64,000 nucleotides of DNA from Diphasiastrum complanatum (GCA_029204225.1 CM055093.1:33988525-34052524), one strand, 5' to 3'. Shown: positions 1 through 11,929, numbered from the stretch's first letter. Notes: generated by a model from the sequence alone, not told the origin. Numbers and translations: made by a program.

Positions 1-2269
1 TTACAAAGTTGTCAATTCTCTGGTATGAAGCAATCTATAAGCAGTTTGAGGATATGATGATTGACGATAAATCTTTCAAAAGCCTTCCTCTGATTGGGAC
101 TTGCAACCTCTGTTCAGGATGTACTATTCCTTGCAAAAATTATATTCCTTGCAAAAAATAGATTATCTTCTGCTTACATCGGTGCAACTTGCATGCTATG
201 AGAAAAGCAGAACCGAGGTCTGTAATTGATGGAATAGTTTTCCTTGAATTGGTAGGCCTAATCTGTCTGTCTGTGGATGATAGTGGATGTAACCTTGTCA
301 TGTTGACCCTCAGGCAAGCTTAAGTCATCTCTCCAAACTCGTTGAAGTTAATCTAGAACTTCTGAAAACCCTAGACAGTTGGTAAATGCAATAAGACAGT
401 TGGGATGTGCTCTGTTTTCTCAGATATTGACTTGCATAAGTTGAGGCAAATGGAAAACGACTGTGGCAATATAGCTGTAAGTCTTTCCTTAAATCTATAG
501 TACAAGTATTAAGGTCAGCTAGTGAATCCCTGTCTTCCAAGAAGCTGAGATGGATGATGTTTGTTCTAGAAGCTGCAAATCAGCCTTATCAACGAGAATG
601 ATTAAAATCGCTCTCTCTTGTATTGGACTTTTGTTGAAGGTACCCGAAACCGTGCAACCTTCGCCTGTCCATGAGGGTCTGATGCCCGAAGATAGAAGCG
701 CAGAAAGGGTGGTCTGAAATGGAGCGCTGCTGCATCAGATCGTTTTCTGATTTGAGGCGTGATGTAGTGCAGGCTGACACAGATTAATATCCATCTGCAG
801 CAGGAATGTCCAACAAAGAGAGTGAGTCAAAGAGAGTGAGTGAGGGGTTGGTTCACTCATATATCTAACCATCACAAGACCTGATATTAGCTATTGTGTT
901 GGTAGATTCAACCAATTTATGCAAAATCCGATGGGAGTGGGCTTGCAACTCGCCGTTTTCTAGTGCCTCTTGCGACCTTGTGGAGCATTCTTTCTTGTTT
1001 CTTGAAATCTCAACTCATTAAGTAGACGGGGAATTACTCAACATATTTAAGAATCAATTCATTTCCTTATTATCCTCTAATTAAGTATTCATTTATGATT
1101 AATCAATAACAAATAATTAGACTCTCATGATTCGTCAATCATAACTCTTTGGAGTCTCAAAGGCTACTTAACTCCTAAAAGATTCTGGGGTCTATGTAAA
1201 ATACACAACTTAGGAAACATATAAGAATCATCCTAAAATCTTCTCCACTATGAAGATACCGAATTTTAAGAATATTCCTCAAACTGGATAGTTAACCAAA
1301 ATGTGAGCTATCCAAATTCCAAAGCCACATCAAGTAACCAAAGACAATATAACTATCTTCAATCACAACATCTTCAGATTAGTGTCTAGAACTAAATCCA
1401 ATATCCAAAGTTCCGTTAAATTCCTTGAAAATTTAGTTACCATTCTTAAAAACATTATGATTCGGTATCCAATCTATCCCCTACAAACTGGGATTAGTAA
1501 CTTTCGATCTTACTCAGTACTACTTATAATGATTTCCAACTCCAAATCATTTCTAGTTCTAGATTGTTCGACACAATCCCTAGAGAATTCCTCTTATTTG
1601 AAAAGTTCTAGTCTTGTATCTTACTTTGGATTTGTCTGAAAGTACTTTTGGATAATCACATTTCTATACATCAACTAGTTTTGCAAACATTGTGCAACCA
1701 ACAGATCTTATGGTAGACTTTTACACACCACTTCACCCCTCCTTTATAAAGAAATTCTCAAATTTCTTACAAAAAGTTAATTGGAGAGATGATATCTATG
1801 CAAGAGATGATCTGGATTGTAACAAAATTGAAAACACAAAAGACTTAAGAATCTATCCAAAAATTCCAAGCCTTATGCCTATAAGTAGTAGTTCACATGA
1901 TAACAGTCCTTCAAGAAAAGGAATAACTTTATGAAAATTAGACTAATGTCCTATACTTAAGAAATTTTTAAAGAAGGGTTCTATAAATGTGAGAGATAGT
2001 TTTTAATGACCAATGGTCTACTTTTTCCCGTATCGCGAATAGGTACTCAAATTTACCACTGATAATCAGATCTTTATAGGCCAAGAATTCCGAAATTACT
2101 GATGTCCCATACCACCAGCGCTTTCTTCCAGACAATCCTTAGCCGCTATATCTGATATTCCAGATCCAAATAGTTGATCAATCATTACATATGCCCTAAA
2201 ACTAGAGCGTCATCAAACTTTCACATGGGTTGATTACATGCAACATATGACGTTTCGGTTACATTCATT
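1..2269. other. no recognisable gene
   Basis: I see no open frame here with family features, splice structure or domain motifs. The few frames of 60-85 codons are low-complexity or isolated and match nothing I know. The stretch is AT-rich and reads like decayed intergenic DNA. It borders the old gag relic that starts at about 2270. Confidence 0.5.
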
Positions 2270-2499
2270 TTAAAAATCAGTTAATAATCCTTGTATGAAC
2301 TGCCAATGGGCCAATTTTTGGTCAAAGAAGGGTACTTCAGTCATAAAGTTCATGAACTCTTGGAAATAGGTATCCAAGCTACGATTGCCCATGCAACATT
2401 CCATAAACCACTTATACATTTCAAAGTCATCCACGACCATGAAGGCAATCAAGAAATATTTCTTGAATTTGACCCATGTCATGAGCTCAAGGGTTAGGT
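2270..2499 (-). pseudogene. relic of a Ty3-type gag gene, 3' part
   Basis: A 70-codon minus-strand frame has the spacing of the Retrotrans_gag domain: a Trp-x-x-Phe-Lys stretch (MTWVKFKKYF) near its start, then SLDTYFQEF, then a run ending FIQGL. These match the usual 'W..F...F', 'eY...F' and '..f..GL' positions. The upstream part of the same relic lies beyond 21,089, because the copia element at 2,525-21,088 landed within it. It is not a copy of the two Ty3 elements annotated below. The family call is by motif spacing only. Confidence 0.5.
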
Positions 2500-2524
2500 C
2501 CCTTTCCTCAAGATACAGGAGGAG
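2500..2524. repeat. left member of a short tandem duplication and the AGGAG target duplication
   Basis: The stretch CCCTTTCCTCAAGATACAGG occurs here and again directly right of the copia element, at about 21,095-21,114. The five bases next to the LTRs are AGGAG on both sides (2520-2524 and 21089-21093), which is the copia target duplication. The longer match implies that a roughly 24-bp tandem duplication already existed in the target. Confidence 0.7.
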
Positions 2525-2784
2525 ACTTAGAATTTGCTTCGAACAGGAACACAGATCATGCTACACAGTAACACGGACAGAAAACAATCTCCACAGCAAG
2601 CTCACATAGCAACTGTATTTTTCAAAATGAAATTGCACTGTACATATAGTTGTTCACTCAGGCAACCCATGCATGACCCAGGTTGTCGTTGACGGGGCAC
2701 GTGTCCCGTCGACTTGCCTCGTGACGAGGCCAACTGATAGGACCCACAGTATAGTAACACAATGATTCTACTTTAATTCTAACT
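2525..2784 (-). repeat. copia 3' LTR
   Basis: This is a 260-bp repeat running from ACTTAGAATT to AATTCTAACT, an imperfect terminal inverted repeat. It matches 20816-21088, which has an extra stretch of about 13 bp (CCTTATCAACTGA) duplicating local sequence. The ends are not the usual TG...CA, although the target duplication and PBS fix the borders. Confidence 0.9.
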
Positions 2785-2797
2785 CTCTCCCTTAAAG
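2785..2797 (-). other. copia polypurine tract
   Basis: Read on the minus strand, the bases just inside the 3' LTR are CTTTAAGGGAGAG, a purine-rich run at the position where plus-strand DNA priming occurs in LTR elements. Confidence 0.75.
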
Positions 2798-3092
2798 TAG
2801 AGTCTATTTTTTATACAGTCATATACATAGCTTTAAAGTCAACAAACTCTAAGTACAGAAAGCTTTGATCTAAACTTATCAAACTTTTCTCCAACAAGTG
2901 GCTTAGTGAAAATATCAGCTAGTTGTTCTTCCGTACTACAATGAATAACATGAATTTCATGACTCAGCAGCCTCTCACGTATAAAGTGATACTGAATCTC
3001 AATGTGTTTGGTTCTCGCATGGAACACTGGATTCTTTGCTAGATGAATGCCACTCTAACTGTCACTATGTAAAGTTGTGGGATTTTTCTACT

Positions 3093-4833
3093 TCATGCAA
3101 CTTCTTCCAAGATTTGTCTCAACCATATAGCTTCTTGTGCTGCACTACACATTGCCTTATACTCTGCTTCTGTGGTGGATAGAGCAATTGTACTTTGCCT
3201 CTTACTAGACCAGGAAAAGCAACTACCACAAAAAAGGAATACATACCGTATGGTGGATCTACGATCATCATAGTCACCTCCCCAATTCGCATCCACATAG
3301 CCACACAACTCAGGTAAACCCTCATGCTTCTTGTAAATCAAGCCATAATCTGAAGTGCCTTTCACATGACGCAAAATGCGTTTAGCTGCTTTCCAATGCG
3401 TTTCTGTAGGTGCTGCTATAAACTGACTTACAATGCCAACAACATAGCATATATCTGGTCTAGTCGTCGGAACAGACGTCGGAATAGACACCAGTATATT
3501 GTTAGAACTAGCATAATCTATTCCGACCCTCAAAGTACCTCAGGGAGCTGCTATGATGACGATCTGTCTGAAATGCTATGATGAATATCGGTCCAGTAAC
3601 CAATAATGAAATCTGGAAGACAAAAACCAGTATTGTAGTTTGTTAACTTTAGTATCACAAAAAATAGTTGTAGCAAATTAATTTTACAAAAAGAGCAACA
3701 AACATCCATATGCAATCCAGCATATCCACCAAAAAATTGGATCGCCTCCCTACTAACTGCCTATACAACGTAGAATCAAATGACTGTGACTCATCAAGCT
3801 TAGAAAGCTTTTTACCTTTTTCAATAGGAGTATTCACTGGTTTGCAATCTTGCAACCTAAACCTGTGCAGCAACTCTTTGACATACTTCACTTGTGTTAA
3901 ACCCACTTCGTGTCCTTTTTGCCACACCTCTACTCAAGGCAATAATGCATCAGGCTGAGATTTTGTCATCTCGAATTGTTCCATGAGGTCTTTCTTGATC
4001 ATGTCTATCATCTCTTGATTATTTCCCATAATAATCAAGTCATCAACATAAAGAGCAATCAAAGCAACCATACCATCAAATCATAAGACATATAGATCTG
4101 GATCAGAATGTGTTCTCACCATCCCCTTTGAACGAAAGTAGGCATCAATCCTACTATACCACGCACGTGGTGCCTGTTTAAAACCATAAAGCGCTTTCTT
4201 CAAGCGACATACTTTATTTTCATGTCCCTTCGCTACAAAGCCTTCAGGTTGATCCATGAACACCTCTTCTTCTAACTCACCATTTAGAAAAGCAGATTTC
4301 ACATCCATCTGATGCAAAGGCCAACCAAAATGTGAAGCTAAAGCAACAAGTAGACATAGAGTATTCCACTTACATACTGGCACAAAGGTCTCCTCATAGT
4401 CAATGCCTTTACTTTGTGCATACCCTTTGATCACCAATCTTGTCTTGTGCTTTGCTATACTTCCATCTGCATGGTACTTAGTCATGTATACCCATTTGCA
4501 ACCAATGGGTTTCTTGCCAACTGGTGGTTCTACTAAGTCCCATGTGCTATGCTTAGCAATTGACTCCATCTCCTCTCCCATGGCCTTGACCCAAATGTCA
4601 TCATCCTTCACTTCACCATAAGTCGAAGGTTCTTTGCTTTTAATAATGCTAGATAAAAGAGCATAATTTGCTTCATACCTTTCAGGTTGTGTCTTCTCTC
4701 TTGTTGATCTTTGTAGCTCTCCCTGGCTAGATGATCTTGGAAAGTCATCCATGTCGCGGCTCTCCAACAATCTCTCAAACCACTTGGGGAGCTTCCTGTC
4801 AGGTGATCGGCTTCCTGTGAAAATGTATCCCAC
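3093..4833 (-). pseudogene. copia reverse transcriptase and RNase H region, broken
   Basis: The frame at 4081-4833 carries the start of the copia RT domain (RVT_2): WDLVEPPVGKKPIGCKWVY, then QMDVKSAFLNGELEEEVFM and QPEGF, then KALYGFKQAPRAWY. After a stop near 4081 the text continues with ALYVDDLIIMG, the YVDD catalytic box, and then KELLHRFRLQDCKPVNTP. The frame at 3093-3533 gives RPDICYVVGIVSQF, CGYVDANWGGD and the RNase H end STTEAEYKAMCSAAQEAIWL. Stops, a frameshift and an insertion at about 3465-3765 disrupt it. It lies downstream of integrase, as in all copia elements. Confidence 0.88.
3465..3765. other. unidentified insertion in the copia RT-RNase H region
   Basis: On the minus strand the RT text runs to YRQLVG and should continue to the RPDICY block. 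About 250-300 bp of unrelated sequence lies between them, without a readable frame. A short local repeat (a GACGTCGGAA-type unit, twice) lies near its right-to-left exit at about 3475-3490. I could not identify its source or a target duplication. Confidence 0.55.
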
Positions 4834-6595
4834 GGTACATCCTTCTCCTTGCGTTTGTCACTTGCAACTTCAATCATTCTTGCACCAAAAGGTTTGTCTC
4901 TACCTCTCCAACCTGTTTCTTGGGGTTGAGTAGTAGTATCTTGAGGTGTATCCTCATGTTCATCACTTGGAAGGTCAATGAATGGATCATCGTCAGGAGG
5001 TATCCTCACTATACCATCTTTCCCACTGGATGTGTCTATCTTCTCAGCATCCTCATCTTCATACATCTTGGATTCATCAAAGATAACATCACGGCTTACA
5101 TGGATTTTGTTTTCCACTGGATCAAAACATCTATAGCCCTTCACACACGTTCATCATATCCTAGGAATATACACTTGATAGCTTTCACATCAAGTTTACG
5201 TCTCTCTTCCTTAGAAATGTGTGCAAAGGTCTTACATCCAAAGATTCGCAAGTGGTTCACCTTTGGCTTCTTCTTCGTGAATGCTTCCTCAGGTGTTATC
5301 TTTGGTATGGCAATGGTAGGACTTCTATTTTGAAGATAGACTGTCGTACTGCATGCTTCTGACCAAAAATCTGTTGGTAGTTTCATCTCAGCTAGATCTG
5401 GCACTTTCCACAATCGTACGATTCTTGCGCTCAACTACACCATTGAGAGCAGGAGTATGAGCTTGCGTAAATTGTCTTTTAAGTCCACATTGATCACAAA
5501 GATCATTGAAGTCATTAGACTTGTACTCACCTCCAAAGACTTTGATCTTCCTATCTGTCTGATTTTCGACCAATGCTTTGAAGCTCTTGAAATTGTCAAA
5601 TGCATCTGATTTCTTCTTCAAGAAGTAGATCCCATCTTACGTGACATATCATCAATAAAGGTCATGAAATAGAAGGCTTTACCTAAGGACATGGTCCTCA
5701 TAGGCCCGCATAAATCTGTGTGGATTAAATCCAGGATGTTCTTTGCTTTTGTAACGCCACCTTTATTGAACTTCTCTCGATGCTGCTTCCCATATACACA
5801 TGATTCGCACATCGATTTCAAGTGGTCTTCTATGGTAGGCAATCCTGTTACCATCTCCAATTTTCTCATCAAACTGAGGCTTCCCAAGTTCAAGTGACCA
5901 AGCCTCTTATGCCACAACTCAGTTTGCGATGGGATGGACGATACGGTCAGTCCATGTTGCCCCTTGATTGTAGCATTCAACTTGTACAATTTTATATTGG
6001 GCTCCCTTACTCCATCCGCAATAACTTTGAACTTTTGGTTCACATCATTCACAAAGCAACGATCATGGGTGAATTCTACTTTCAACTTTTGATCAGTAAT
6101 GACTCCAACAGAAAGTATATTTTTCTTCAAACCTGGTACGTAAAGTACCTCCCTGATCATCCTACTTTTGCCATCAGGTAGCTGGATTGAAACGGTGCCT
6201 ATCCCCTTGATCTTGCACACATCGCCATTTGCTTGTGAAACGGACGTTCCATTATCCAACACTTTCAAGCTACTGAACCAATTCTTGTTACCCGTCATGT
6301 GTCTTGTGGCTCCCGAGTCAATATACCACGCTTGATCATCTTGATTAGATGACAATGCAGATATGAAAATGCTAGAGTCTTCAATCTCACCCTCATCGAT
6401 GTTTTGGTTTCCCCTTCCCTTGTTTCGCCAGGAATTTGCGACATTCACTCTTCCAATGGCCCTTTTTACCACAATGGAAGCACTTGCCTTTCTTCTTGGT
6501 CTTACTGGAAGATCCCTCATCCTCCTGAGACTTGGCAAATTGTTGTTTAAACTTCTTCTTGCCCTTGTCCTTGCCTTGTTTTTGGTGTGTCGCAA
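4608..6595 (-). pseudogene. copia protease and integrase region, broken
   Basis: The frame at 5618-6595 begins after the zinc knuckle. It holds the protease motif WYIDSGATRHMTG, then the pre-integrase block LWHKRLGHLNLGSL with the CESCVYGKQHR zinc-binding half, then integrase core text DLIHTDLCGPM and FIDDMSRK. The frame at 5388-5621 continues with KVFGGEYKSNDFNDLC and VVERKNRTI, holding later core acidic positions. The frame at 5141-5434 holds DFWSEACSTTVYLQNRSP and the C-terminal LRIFGCKTFAHI block. The frame at 4608-5144 is the acidic integrase-RT linker. Frameshifts separate the blocks. Order and motifs match one copia polyprotein. Confidence 0.88.
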
Positions 6596-7211
6596 GTGCC
6601 TGATCGTAAGTATTCTGACATCTAGCTTTCACCATTTCTCGTTGTTGCTCTTCCTACATCAAGATTCCTGTGAGCTCGTCAAAGGTTGGAAATCTTTCTC
6701 TTGATGCTATTTCACTCACAAACATCTGATAGGGTTCTGCAATGCCGCACAATGCATTGTGCACCAGCTCCACATCACGTATGCGCTCACCAATAGAATG
6801 TAGTTCATTCCTCATTGTTTTGATTCTGGTCATATACATCTGAATGTGCTCTCCTTGTTCCATTTGAACACTATTCAGTTTTGACTTCAGAATCATTATT
6901 CTTGACGGATTTGACATCTCAAACTGCTCCTTTAGCACATCCCATGCCTGTTTGGGTGTTTCAGCATCACAAATGTGGGTAATGATGTGATCCTTCACTG
7001 ACAAGTTAATGAAGGTCAAAGCTTTCCTCATCTTTTTGTCGAACACTTTGATATCTGCTTCATTTGGCAGTCTTCTCTCATCACCCGTGACAACTTCCCA
7101 CACATCTTTCTCCATTAGTGTGTTTTTCATTTTGAATTTCCACACTGCATAGTCGAAAATCCCGTCCAATTTGCTACTTTCACTCAAAATGGACTCTCCC
7201 ATGTTTGTCAT
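6393..7211 (-). pseudogene. copia gag
   Basis: I place the start at the Met of MTNMGES (7211), because the 60 codons before it in the open frame do not look like gag. The body has the copia gag (UBN2-type) pattern: DYAVWKFKMKNTLMEKDVW, later ETPKQAWDVLKEQFE, and a run ending ELTGIL at about 6654. After a stop the text continues in another frame with a basic stretch and one zinc knuckle, CFHCGKKGHWKSEC (CX2CX4HX4C), near 6430-6490. The product would be the structural and RNA-binding protein of the element. The frame break near 6650 makes it a pseudogene. Confidence 0.85.
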
Positions 7212-7951
7212 CACAAAACTGCTTGAAACTTCTGCCGTAGGCTGAAAGTAGTATGTCGAGGCCAATTGTGATGTCAGAAGTTGAAAATAATGACTTGCAT
7301 GTTTTTTCTTACCAGGCCACTCGCCACTTTTTCCCCAATTTGAAAGCCAAATCGGCGTCGCCTTCCGAAATGCACTCAATCGTCTTCCCAACTACGTGCC
7401 CAATGGAATGGTGAAATCACTTTTGGCACACTCTGAACACTTTCTCCACTACAATCACTCTGTTTTCTTGTACCATATTTGTAGGTACAGTCCGGGTGCC
7501 CTTCGTTTGGAGGTTATAGCCTTTCGTTTGGGTCAAAATGGATAAAGGAGGTGGATTTAAGGGGTTTTTTGCTTTTTGAACTATTTCTTCAGTTTGAAGA
7601 GACTTCAAACTTCAGTGAATTTGGACCCAACTCATCTTTCAATAGGAAAATTTTTATTGAAGTTGAAGCCTGATTTGTCTTTCAACGGCCTTCAGGCCCC
7701 TTCAAGGCTCTTTTAAAAAACAACTGGTTCTCTTGGATCCAATGGTCCAGATTCAATGCTAAAGGTTCGATTTCTATCGTTGATCATGATGGACACTGAT
7801 CTGATGATCTGTCTTCACTCCTTGCAGCCGCTGGCCCACCTTAGAACACTAAGAGGGGACTCCTCTTCGGCGCGCAAACAGACCCGCGAGATCTCCTCTT
7901 CTTTCCATCTCCTTGCAAGCCATGGCTGCAGGCTATAAACTGGTCCAATTC
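7212..7951 (-). other. copia leader, gag-proximal part
   Basis: This is the untranslated stretch between the gag start and the nested Ty3 insertion. The rest of the leader lies at 20310-20803. No conserved frame or recognisable motif is seen. Confidence 0.5.
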
Positions 7952-7956
7952 CTTAG

Positions 7957-8711
7957 TGTTGTGGGTTTCTTTCCTTGCCTAACCTAAACCCAAGATCTAG
8001 TCAATCTAGCATCAAAGAGACGGAGTTAGTTGTCACGCGTAGGTTCGTTCCCATGAGAGCGATAGTATAGTTCAGATTTCAACATGAATGGAGGATCTAA
8101 CACTAACATCCATTAACACTAAGCATTAACACTACATCCATTAACCCTACTTCCATTAACCCTAAATCCACAACAATGATAGAAACTTACTCTTCTCTCT
8201 CTCCCTTTCTCTCTCACAAAAAGCATAAGAAATAGCAATCCCAATAATGATCGGATCCAACAATTAGCAAAATCCAAAAAAAAACATGAGAAATGGAGGA
8301 GAAGAGAGGAAGAGCAAGGACATTCATCAATCCATTTCTAAAGAGAACCAATCTGCTTTATTGAAATGAGAAAATGAATATGAGGAGCAACTCGAGTTGG
8401 TCCCTTTTTATAGTAAAGAAGAGGACCCTGGCCTCTGAATCCTATTGGTCCAGTCTTTCTTTTTATTCAAACTTTTAGAAACTGTGGAAACCATCAAATT
8501 TGGAGGGAAACCTAACTTTATTCACTAACTTGACATTTAGGCCCTGTGACATTGAAAGTCCCGCAAAAAGGCCTAAAGTCCTTTTATTAACTTTCTAATT
8601 AATCAAATAACTATGTGATCATTGGGTTGGACTTACACACGCAGGATGCCAAATCCCTCTCACTTATTAACTAGGGTTAGGGTTGTCTTGGGATTCACAA
8701 ACTCTCCAATA
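7957..8711 (-). repeat. Ty3 element 3' LTR
   Basis: It starts TGTTGTGGGTTTC and ends CTCTCCAATA, a mutated form of the CCTCCAACA end seen in the other LTR. It matches 19550-20304 along its full length, with substitutions and small indels. It is also related to the reverse complement of 38083-38831. Confidence 0.92.
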
Positions 8712-8724
8712 GTATCCCCCACCA
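8712..8724 (-). other. Ty3 element polypurine tract
   Basis: On the minus strand the bases just inside the 3' LTR read TGGTGGGGGATAC, a purine-rich run in the expected place. Confidence 0.65.
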
Positions 8725-8761
8725 AAACTGGTGGCGGCCCCACGACACCTGCAATATGCAG

Positions 8762-10100
8762 TTATTGGGAACTTTTATTGGCTTCGCGCCGAATCTTAAT
8801 TAAATGATACTGCACTTTCTCCATAAAGTCAAGGCGTGCAGTATTGAAATCCAAATTATGCAGCAGGAAACAACGGTGAGCTCCGGCAATCCACTTGGAA
8901 GTTGTCCATGAGGTGAAGCGGGATTCCCAAGAGCCTCCCATCATAGCCGCACGAAAATACAGTCGAGCAATCGGCAGCTGATCTTTGATTCGCTCTGAGG
9001 CCATCGGCTTATTTATATCGAATGCCAGGGTAGGAAGGCAATCATCCCATTTAGTTGCCACTGACACCAACAGAGTTAGATCTTTTGCAAACATTGCCGA
9101 TTGTCGCACCGTTGGATCCAAAAAGTGGACATACTCTCTCTGATATGCTTGTAAGGCCCAGTGGAAGTCCAGTGAAATATTCCAACTGTAAGGCTAGTGG
9201 ATGATTGGCGAATCAGACGTATGGATGGTGATTTTATCCATAGCCAATCCCAAATCTTTCCATTTTTGTCTTCGCGGCATTGGCACGTAGTAAGAATCTA
9301 CCCGCAACTGGCGAGGGCTGGCGACGTAACTCCTAATTAATTCCGGAGTTTTCTCAAAAACCGTGATTCTCCATGCCGGCTGTTCTCCCAATGCAGGTAT
9401 TTTGTCCAATTCTTTGCCGGCCTCGATCTCGGAGGTCTTAAATTTGAGAACCCATCCACCACGCGAGGACTCATGTGGATGCTGCTTTAAGAAGGTTTGG
9501 ATCTGGTCCTCGATGCTGATGGGCCTTCTGAATAAATTGCTTGTCCTTGATGAGGATGGACCTGCTTGTACTGCCGGTATAGTTGGCGGTTGATCTGCTA
9601 GATCTGGAGCTCCCCCCTGGTCCATGCTCAAATCAACCCATGTATCCATCTGTATAGCTTCTTGGTGCGAAGGGGAGAATTGCGGCATGACCGGGACAGG
9701 GATTTGTGGTTCGGCTTCCAACACTTGAATGACGTCTTTTTCATAGGCGTTGATGGTCTCTTTTGCCTTTCCCAACTCGGTTGAAACTGCTCCTTTGAAC
9801 CTATCAAAGTGGCCTTGGAATCCCTGAAGGGCCACTTTGTATGTTTCCACTTTCTTGAACAAATATGCAATCTCCATCAGTGTGACCGGATGATCGGGTA
9901 TTTGTGTTTGCAGATATGCATCACACTCAAGCGTGGTCAGATCCAATTCACCTTGAAGCCGTGTGCGATCTTGTTCGGCCATTTGTAATTGCCCCTTCAA
10001 CAACTGCACCTGTTGCTTGGCATCTTGCACTGCCTTATCTACCTAATCCTGTGTGGTCAGGGCATTTTGTAGGGAGCTGATGTAGGTTTCCAAGCGATCA
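8762..10100 (-). pseudogene. extra 3' coding region of the Ty3 element: coiled coil and C-terminal domain, function unknown
   Basis: Two open stretches (9194-10030 and 8762-9121) are in the same frame and separated by a single stop at 9194. A further in-frame stop lies just upstream of 10030. The upstream half is a Gln/Glu/Leu-rich coiled coil (LKGQLQMAEQDRTRLQGEL and similar, extending to about 10100). A Pro/Ser-rich acidic linker follows, then a domain with WRITVFEKTPELIRSYV, and a C-terminal part with FHWALQAYQREYVHF and LPIARLYFRAAM. I do not recognise the family. There is no signal peptide or membrane segment, so nothing supports an envelope protein. It follows pol on the same strand and probably formed one protein with the text up to about 11.77 kb. 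Confidence 0.6.
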
Positions 10101-10496
10101 GCTTGTTGTTGGGCCAATGCCTTTTCGCTTTCAGTCTTTTCTTCATGTTGCTTGGCTATCTTCACCTCTCGACCAACTGGACAATTTTTAGGCTGATCAG
10201 AGTGTTTTCGGATCCTAAATCAGAGATCCTCTGCTCCATTTTCTTCTTCTTATCCAGCATAGACTGGATCACTTGCCCAAGCTTGAAACTAACCCGAGAG
10301 CATCACCAGAATCGACAGTCGTGGAGGTGGCAGCAGCAGGAGACCCTGATGGTACTGTCTTTGGTAGGCGTGGAATAGGTGCCAAGGTCTCTTCTTCTTC
10401 AAAAATATCCTCGTCTTCAAACCCTTCAGGCACCGTGGCGTCGAACTGCTTCGGTGACTTTACAGCTCTGTCGACCCGAAGTGTGGCTGGGCTACC

Positions 10497-11003
10497 CTAT
10501 GTGGGTGGTTGCTGACTGGCATCTTCGACACCAACAGTAACTTCATGGATATGCCCGAATCCTCTTCCAGGGGATTGGGGTTCAAAGGGCGCTGGGATCT
10601 GGGGCATTTCAAAGATTTCGGTGGCCCCAAGGGAGTCGGAATCATCGAACATATCCATGAAGAACTGTGTGTTGGGTGAGGTTGCTTCGGTGTGCAAGGG
10701 TGAGGCGGTCTGGGCAGCTGTGATGGGAATGGTAGGCCCAATGGTCACAGACTGTCCTTGTATGGGAACAGAGGCGAGGGAAGCATCAGAGACGAGGGGG
10801 ATGGGAAGTTCAGTGCGAACAGCAGCAGGGGGTGGAAGCGCAGCTGACGAGGTATGCCTAGTACGACATCGTGATGCGGAAGGCGAGTTAGGAATTACGA
10901 TCTCGCTACGTGGACGACGACGACTATGAGAACTTGAGGCCTGGTGAGATGACTCGGCCGGTGCTTCTTCGTAAACCGAAAGCACAATCCAGGTGGAAGC
11001 CAT
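10497..11003 (-). pseudogene. extra 3' coding region of the Ty3 element: low-complexity middle part
   Basis: This 168-codon open stretch is rich in Ser, Pro, Ala and Arg (RRRPRSEIVIPNSPSASR, then many Pro-Ile and Ala-Ser repeats), with an acidic patch FFMDMFDDSD. It lies between the N-terminal block (11065-11766) and the coiled coil (8762-10100), in a different frame from both. It could be a disordered linker that has drifted out of frame. I give it no function. Confidence 0.4.
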
Positions 11004-11064
11004 GGATTCTGTTTTCTAAGTGAGAAGCGGCTAAGAGGGACAATAGAGAGCCAGTGGCGAACTG

Positions 11065-11766
11065 CTACTTTGTATTGGCCTTAATAGCTCGCTTGAGCTC
11101 ACCAGAAACAGTCTTGAACCAATTATATGGTCCAAGAGGGGCTTTGGCCAACTTTATGTGGAACTCCACTATCCTGTGAAGGATTTGAGATGTGATGCGA
11201 TCTTTCTTGAGGTGGCCAACCATCAGGAAATGATTCAACAACTGGGCAGCGGCATGGATGGAAGGCTCAGTGATGGCTTCCAGAAGGTAGCCATCATTAG
11301 TCCAATGCAGATCGTTGGTGAGGTCCATGTATGGCTTGATGGCCTATTTGGCGTGCTTGTGATTGGGTAAAGCTTGCGTACCGGATGAGATTCCTATAGC
11401 TGCAAGTGCGGCCTCAGTGATGTGCACCTTGTGTGTGGCTCCTTGGAAGGTGATATAAAACTTGAATTTCTCTTCCTTCCACGTACTGAAGGCAAGAGTG
11501 ATGAAATCCATATTGATGCATCCCGAAAAGGCTCTCTCATGAATACCCATTGCAATAAGTAGAGGCTCCGCAAGGGTCATCCACTGAGTGACCATGCTTG
11601 TGCTAGGAAGAATCATGATGTCCGTTGCAGCTGGGACATCACGATGGATAGTATAGCGCGGAGACTGGGAAGTATCAGTAGACGACATGATGATCAGAAA
11701 GGAATTATAACCGCGTGAGAGTGTATCAGAAGGCAATGTAGGAAATCTGGAAGGCTTTGGTCGCAA
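11065..11766 (-). pseudogene. extra 3' coding region of the Ty3 element: N-terminal globular block, function unknown
   Basis: Frames 11344-11766 and 11065-11328 are in the same frame, separated by one stop codon (11344-11346) and five codons. The likely start is the Met of MSSTDTSQSP. The block reads MVTQWMTLAEPLLIAMGI, then FITLAFSTWKEEKFKFYITF, then KVHITEAALAAIGI, then HWTNDGYLLEAI and HRIVEFHIKLAK. It has the helical, Trp/Phe-rich look of a folded domain. It recalls domains carried by plant Ty3 elements of the Athila/Tat side, though I cannot name a family with confidence. It starts about 0.7 kb after the end of integrase. Confidence 0.55.
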
Positions 11767-11929
11767 GAAAAATTCGCAAGAGCTTCGCTAGCACAAGTGA
11801 GGAATGAATCGAATTCAGCCAACTTGTAGGTGAATTTGGTGGGTCCATTACACTGAATAGTAGTTGGGCTGATCAGTTCTAAACAAAAATTTGCAGGCAT
11901 GTATAGTACTATAAAAATAGGCTATAAAA

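Noticed and set aside
325-780. Minus-strand frames at 325-540 and 589-780 as exons
   Set aside because: No recognisable product, no consistent splice sites, and a composition like the surrounding DNA.
2291-2609. Plus-strand open frames over the gag relic and the copia 3' LTR
   Set aside because: They are antisense shadows. The minus strand carries the gag-like spacing, and the right part is LTR.
8762-11766. Envelope gene in the Ty3 element
   Set aside because: The position fits, but I see no signal peptide, membrane segment or cleavage site. The region is coiled coil, linker and soluble-looking domains.
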